Below, in pieces: positions 6,618 to 9,174 of a stretch of DNA of 9,174 nucleotides. This stretch comes from Gammaproteobacteria bacterium. Lineage in GTDB: Bacteria > Pseudomonadota > Gammaproteobacteria > Thiohalospirales > Thiohalospiraceae. The notes under the pieces were generated by a model. The model worked only from the letters and a program-made list of their open reading frames with translations, searched no databases and was not told the DNA's origin. Both the position numbers and the translations under genes were made by a program. Position 1 is the first letter of the stretch. Every line of letters begins with the position of its first letter. Where the stretch lies: assembly GCA_014762485.1 (NCBI GenBank), contig JABURU010000216.1:1-9174 (forward strand), in the 5' to 3' direction.

Positions 6618-7025
6618 ATGAGTGACCACGCCCTGTGTCCATTCTCCAAGCCCATCATTGGCCAGTTTTGCCAGTGTGAGCACGCGGTATTATCCGAGCG
6701 CTGCTCCGGTAAGATGAACTGTCGTCGTGATGCGGACTTGCTGGAGAGTTGTCACGAACTGGCGGATGAGTTTCTACTCAAGGCACACTTTGTCTTAAGC
6801 ATCAGCAGCAATGAAGAAGAGCTAACCCATGCCCAGGTTATGAAGGTGCGTTGTGGTGGGCTAAAAGGTATGCAGCGGGTACTAGGCATTGATGCTCAAG
6901 CCGTACCGGCCGTGCGCGAAGTGATCAAGAGCGCCACCGAACAGTATGGCTCGTTACTGGATTTCCCTTTTAACGAAGTCATGCCAGACATTCAATCGTT
7001 CAGCCATCGTGGTAAGCGTAAATAA
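6618..7025 (+). CDS. Hypothetical protein with a cysteine-rich N-terminus
   Basis: 135 residues, not recognised. Cysteines cluster in the first third: C7, C18, C20, C29, C35 and C45, with one more at C79. The arrangement CPF...FCQCEH...ERCSGKMNC could hold zinc or an iron-sulfur cluster, which is an inference. The rest appears mostly helical (ADEFLLKAHFVLSIS, VPAVREVIKSATEQYG) and ends in a basic tail (SHRGKRK) that could contact RNA. It starts 4 bases after the previous stop and ends 2 bases before the methyltransferase start, so it is very likely translated in concert with both. No Shine-Dalgarno sequence is visible, which fits translational coupling. A role in the modification or assembly of RNA alongside the methyltransferase is possible but unproven. 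Confidence 0.8.
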   Translation: MSDHALCPFSKPIIGQFCQCEHAVLSERCSGKMNCRRDADLLESCHELADEFLLKAHFVLSISSNEEELTHAQVMKVRCGGLKGMQRVLGIDAQAVPAVREVIKSATEQYGSLLDFPFNEVMPDIQSFSHRGKRK

Positions 7026-7027
7026 AG

Positions 7028-7948
7028 ATGGATGTCTCGGCACTAATTGAGCAACTTGATATACCGTCCGCTATATCACCGAACGAATGCTATCGCCTGT
7101 TTCATGGTCGCGGTCATGCCTTTCCAGATTTTGAATATATCAATATAGACTGGTTACCACCGGTTGCATTAATTACCTTGTATCAAGATGTTGAACCGTC
7201 AGCACTAGGTTTGCTGGCCCAGGCCTTACAACAGCGCCTTCCCCATGCAGAATCGATACAGGTGCAATACCGTCATCAACATGGTGGACCGTTTGAGGTA
7301 TTACTAGGCAAGCCGTTTGAACAAACGGTGGTTGAGGAAAATGGCCTAAAGTTTCATATCCAGCTGGGTAAGGCGCAAAACACCGGCCTGTTCCTGGATA
7401 TGCGCAACGGACGTGAGTGGGTCAGGCAACATGCCAATGACAAGCGTGTGTTGAACCTGTTTGCCTATACCTGTGGATTCTCCGTCGCGGCGCTGGCCGG
7501 TGGTGCGAGTCACGTGGTCAACATCGACAACAATAAATCGGTACTCAGCAAGGGGCGTGAAAATCATCGCCTCAACCAGCATGATCTGAAGCGTGTCACC
7601 TTTGAGCGAGTGGACATCTTTAAATCCTTTAGTCGTCTGCGCAAACATGGCCCCTATGACTTGCTGGTGTGTGATCCCCCCTCGTTTCAGCAGGGCAGTG
7701 TGGATATCAGGCGCGACTACAAAAAGATCATCCGTCGCCTGCCAGAGTTCATGAATCCAGGCAGCGAACTGATGTTATGCCTCAACTCACCGGATCTGGA
7801 CGAGCCGTTCCTGCTGGATATGGTGGCCGAGGCCTGCCCTGCGTGTGAGTTTATTCAGCGTCTACCCAATCCCGAGATATTTAAAGAGGCCATGGCGGGC
7901 AAGGGATTAAAGGTATTGCTGTTTCGTTACCTGGGAGACGAGGCCTAA
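7028..7948 (+). CDS. Class I SAM-dependent methyltransferase, RlmI/RlmL-like (PF10672 type)
   Basis: 306 residues. The N-terminal part (about 1-100) is a poorly conserved substrate-binding region. The catalytic part starts at NGLKFHIQLGKAQNTGLFLDMRNGREW (105-131), the typical entry of this family. Motif I is VLNLFAYTCGFSVAALAGGA (141-160), the ribose-binding acidic residue is D167 in VVNIDNN, and motif IV is DPPSF (216-220) in YDLLVCDPPSFQQG. The end, RLPNPEIFKEAMAGKGLKVLLFR, is also typical. Relatives with this layout (RlmI, and the C-terminal RlmK half of RlmL) methylate 23S rRNA bases. This protein lacks the PUA domain of RlmI and the THUMP domain of RlmL, so its target cannot be read from sequence. 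It is the last gene of the 6329-7948 unit. No terminator is evident just after its stop. Confidence 0.9.
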   Translation: MDVSALIEQLDIPSAISPNECYRLFHGRGHAFPDFEYINIDWLPPVALITLYQDVEPSALGLLAQALQQRLPHAESIQVQYRHQHGGPFEVLLGKPFEQTVVEENGLKFHIQLGKAQNTGLFLDMRNGREWVRQHANDKRVLNLFAYTCGFSVAALAGGASHVVNIDNNKSVLSKGRENHRLNQHDLKRVTFERVDIFKSFSRLRKHGPYDLLVCDPPSFQQGSVDIRRDYKKIIRRLPEFMNPGSELMLCLNSPDLDEPFLLDMVAEACPACEFIQRLPNPEIFKEAMAGKGLKVLLFRYLGDEA

Positions 7949-7956
7949 TACCCCTA

Positions 7957-8042
7957 CAAAATACCCTAGTGAACTAGTCAAATATTTTATCCCCCCATTA
8001 AAATACTCAAATACCAATTCCTAAGTGAACCTGTAGACTAAT
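7957..8042 (+). promoter_or_regulatory. Imperfect duplicated control element upstream of the 33-codon gene
   Basis: Copy 1 (about 7957-7977) reads CAAAATACC-CTA-GTGAAC-TAG, and copy 2 (about 8008-8036) reads CAAATACC-aattc-CTAA-GTGAAC-ctg-TAG, about 50 bases apart. Further ATACYC words start at 7948 and 8003. A -10-like TAGACTAAT (8034-8042) directly follows copy 2, with no decent -35. That layout is what one expects of a promoter depending on an activator bound at repeated sites, perhaps of the NarL/LuxR class. The assignment to a regulator is an inference. Confidence 0.4.
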
Positions 8043-8048
8043 TTTGGC

Positions 8049-8063
8049 GCAGAACTATTCTGC
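8049..8063. repeat. Hyphenated dyad GCAGAA-CTA-TTCTGC in the small-gene leader
   Basis: Two six-base arms, perfectly inverted around three bases, lie 30 bases before ATG 8094. It could be an operator, or a short hairpin in the 5' leader. Its right half overlaps the 14-base sequence that recurs inverted at 1695-1708. Confidence 0.5.
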
Positions 8064-8067
8064 CATC
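8054..8067 (-). repeat. Inverted copy of the 14-base sequence at 1695-1708
   Basis: Read on the minus strand this is GATGGCAGAATAGT, identical to 1695-1708. Both copies lie outside genes, here in the leader of the 33-codon gene. Confidence 0.4.
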
Positions 8068-8079
8068 TTGAATCAAGTT

Positions 8080-8087
8080 GAGAGGGA
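8080..8087 (+). promoter_or_regulatory. Strong Shine-Dalgarno sequence of the 33-codon gene
   Basis: GAGAGGGA lies 6 bases before ATG 8094. It is the most complete ribosome binding site in the window and the main reason for accepting such a short gene. Confidence 0.75.
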
Positions 8088-8093
8088 AGCACT

Positions 8094-8195
8094 ATGAGTG
8101 ATCAGGAAATTACACGTACCTTGACTTACATCAGCGTTGGTCTGATGGGTTTTTGCGTTGCCGCGATTTTACTGGCGCGCGCCATTGTATACTAA
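8094..8195 (+). CDS. 33-residue single-helix membrane protein, unrecognised
   Basis: The frame runs ATG 8094 to TAA 8193-8195. The product has a short polar, partly acidic N-terminus (MSDQEITRTL) followed by one hydrophobic helix of about 22 residues (from TYISVGLMGF through AAILLARAIVY). A lone arginine lies near the C-terminal end of the helix. This is the profile of a small inner-membrane protein that usually acts as a subunit or modulator of a larger complex. Evidence that it is a real gene: strong Shine-Dalgarno sequence at 8080-8087, a dyad and repeated elements upstream, and a clear terminator 27 bases after the stop. It is transcribed alone, so context gives no partner. I do not recognise the family. 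Homologues with a conserved start, helix and upstream elements would settle it. Confidence 0.7.
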   Translation: MSDQEITRTLTYISVGLMGFCVAAILLARAIVY

Positions 8196-8221
8196 GGCTA
8201 AGTCAGTAGTACAAAGATGAT

Positions 8222-8250
8222 AAGGGACGGCATGCCGTCCTTTTTTATTT
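8222..8250 (+). terminator. Rho-independent terminator of the 33-codon gene
   Basis: A perfect 16-base palindrome, GGACGGCATGCCGTCC (8225-8240), forms a GC-rich stem extended by AAG/TTT pairing (8222-8230 with 8235-8243), with a CATG loop and a run of six T (8241-8246). The T-run is only on the plus strand, so it ends the transcript of the small gene. The opposing gene ending at 8305 does not use it. Confidence 0.9.
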
Positions 8251-8304
8251 ATGCGCTAGAAAAATGTCGACGATGAATTGAAAGTGGCTGACTTTTTAAT
8301 GAAT

Positions 8305-8835
8305 CTATATGCGTACATCGATATGGCGAAATAATTTAGGAAAGTTATTCATCTCTTTCACCGACGTGATTCTATAAATATCTTTGTCTTTACCACGACG
8401 CTGAATCTCCTCGAATAACTCAGGTGTCCAGAATCTGGGAGATAAGCGCAGGTATTTCCATCCTGCTATCGTGCCTTTCAAAACCGAACTGCCTTCCGGC
8501 CATCCTTCTGGTTTTACTAAAGCGCTTTTTAGAAATCGTTTAGTCACCCACCAGTAGTGAACATGGTACGGTAAATCAACATAAATAAGCGTATCAGCAG
8601 CATCAATACGTGACCAGAAAGACTCTAGTGTACCTAGCCCTTCAATGATCCAGTTATCAGCATTGATCCAGTCGGCATGCTTTTTTGAGTACTCTTCCCT
8701 TGCAACGCGCTCACCATTTTTTCTGTACTCGATTAAATCTAACGGACATAGCTGGATGCCGGTTGCAGCAGAAAGCTTTCTACTCAGGGTGGATTTTCCA
8801 CCGCCGGGCTTGCCGAATACAGCCACCTTGTTCAT
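8305..8835 (-). CDS. P-loop kinase-like protein, FlaR/adenylate kinase-related
   Basis: 176 residues from the ATG at 8835, with AGGAAG 9 bases upstream. The Walker A motif GKPGGGKST (8-16) follows an N-terminal beta strand (KVAVF). NWIIEGLG (61-68) corresponds to the WIidG segment of adenylate kinase-like proteins, and DTLIYVDLP (81-89) to the Walker B strand. An R-rich helix (KRFLKSALVK) and a lid-like region follow. Such proteins, often annotated as DNA topology modulation protein FlaR-related or as AAA-family ATPases, are probably small-molecule kinases; the substrate is unknown. It is cytoplasmic. It is a single gene in visibly more AT-rich DNA than the operon to its left, and it opposes that operon. 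Together with the neighbouring orphan frame and inverted repeat, this suggests it may have been acquired. Confidence 0.85.
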   Translation of the reverse strand: MNKVAVFGKPGGGKSTLSRKLSAATGIQLCPLDLIEYRKNGERVAREEYSKKHADWINADNWIIEGLGTLESFWSRIDAADTLIYVDLPYHVHYWWVTKRFLKSALVKPEGWPEGSSVLKGTIAGWKYLRLSPRFWTPELFEEIQRRGKDKDIYRITSVKEMNNFPKLFRHIDVRI

Positions 8836-8913
8836 TTAATGATGCTTCCTTTCATTAGACGATTTATTACCAACGAAGTTAATGGGTTCTGTTGACTTTA
8901 TTTCTAACGACTA

Positions 8914-8971
8914 GCGTAACTGGCGCATTTGTAAGAAGAGAAACGACTGAAAAGTGCGTCCATGTTTACGC
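8914..8971 (-). repeat. 58-base imperfect inverted repeat, partly attC-like
   Basis: Read on the minus strand, GCGTAAAC-A-TGGACGCA pairs with TGCGCCA-GTTACGC at the other end. Each outer and inner arm on the first side carries one extra base, and a 27-base loop lies between. Two paired boxes, extra-helical bases on one arm, a GTTAYGC-like right end, and position just after a stop codon on the same strand all recall an integron attC site. Against this, there is almost no spacer between the outer and inner boxes, GTTACGC departs from GTTRRRY at one base, no second site follows the next gene, and no integrase is visible. No T-run follows, so it is not a standard terminator. Confidence 0.35.
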
Positions 8972-8985
8972 GCTTGTCATACAGT

Positions 8986-9174
8986 TTAATCGAGGCCCAG
9001 TAATTTTCTTGCCCCATCTGCTAAAACCTTTCTTCCCTCAGATGTTTTTCCGATAGTTGCAACGAGCTTTACTATTTTATTCGTTGATGTTTTTAACCAT
9101 GTTTCCTTAGGGTAATATTCCAAATCCTCACTTACTTGAGTAATTCCAGTGCTAAAATCTTTCAATTGTTTTTC
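8986..9174 (-). CDS. C-terminal part of an unrecognised protein, 5' end outside window
   Basis: On the minus strand the frame is open from the window edge (9174) to a TAA at 8988-8986, giving 62 residues that begin EKQLKDFSTG and end RKLLGLD. The composition is rich in Lys, Thr and Glu, with the core YYPKETWLKTSTNKIVK followed by a probable helix. No membrane segment or signature motif is visible. No family is recognised. That it is coding is inferred from the open frame to the edge, a plausible soluble amino-acid composition, and the gene-like gap to the next gene. It is followed by the inverted repeat at 8914-8971 and then by the P-loop gene on the same strand. Confidence 0.6.
   Translation of the reverse strand, partial: EKQLKDFSTGITQVSEDLEYYPKETWLKTSTNKIVKLVATIGKTSEGRKVLADGARKLLGLD

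Noticed and set aside
8044..8063. Sigma54 promoter (TGGCGC...TTCTGC) before the small gene
   Set aside because: The GG and GC dinucleotides are not at the required ten-base spacing.
8281..8297. Hairpin AAAGT-GGCTG-ACTTT with T-run near the end of the P-loop gene
   Set aside because: The stem is only five weak pairs and the T-run is on the plus strand, opposite to the gene it would terminate.
8854..8882. Minus-strand promoter for the P-loop gene (TTAACT, 17 bases, TCTAAT)
   Set aside because: The boxes and spacing are good, but the predicted start near 8847 falls inside the Shine-Dalgarno sequence at 8845-8850, which would destroy it.

Overview
The window looks like ordinary chromosome of a gammaproteobacterium of intermediate GC. 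This rests on the protein families recognised (a PA0069-type radical SAM protein, a SoxW-like periplasmic thioredoxin, a DUF3179 protein, a YdjM-type membrane hydrolase, an RlmI/RlmL-like methyltransferase) and on sigma70-like promoters with good TATAAT boxes. I cannot name a genus. The right end, from about 8300, reads as more AT-rich and may be acquired DNA.

Layout. Positions 2-418 hold the ATP-binding end of a sensor histidine kinase that begins outside the window. Positions 419-734 have no convincing gene, only two adjacent palindromes and a hairpin. Positions 735-1679 encode a VDWS-type protein with an RNase H-like motif pattern. Positions 1811-2890 encode a PA0069-family radical SAM protein. 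It converges on a periplasmic double-thioredoxin protein (2924-3928, minus). That gene is divergent from a membrane-anchored DUF3179 protein (4107-5084), and the two share a 178-bp promoter region. A YdjM-like membrane hydrolase follows (5222-6247). A compact operon at 6329-7948 then carries two unrecognised small proteins and a predicted rRNA-type methyltransferase.

The most unusual stretch is 7948-8250. It holds a 33-codon gene for a one-helix membrane protein with a strong Shine-Dalgarno sequence and a textbook terminator. Upstream lie an imperfectly duplicated ATACC...CTA-GTGAAC...TAG element and a hyphenated dyad. This looks like a deliberately regulated small-protein gene.

The right end carries, on the minus strand, a FlaR/adenylate-kinase-like P-loop protein (8305-8835) and the last 62 residues of an unrecognised protein (8986-9174). 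Between them is a 58-bp imperfect inverted repeat that partly resembles an integron attC site.

How the genes work together: the thioredoxin-like and DUF3179 proteins both appear to act outside the cytoplasm and both carry CXXC-type motifs, so a shared redox or metal-handling role is plausible. The 6329-7948 genes are spaced for co-translation and probably serve one RNA-related or translation-related task. I see no phage, insertion sequence, CRISPR array, tRNA or rRNA, and no clear novel multi-gene defence system.
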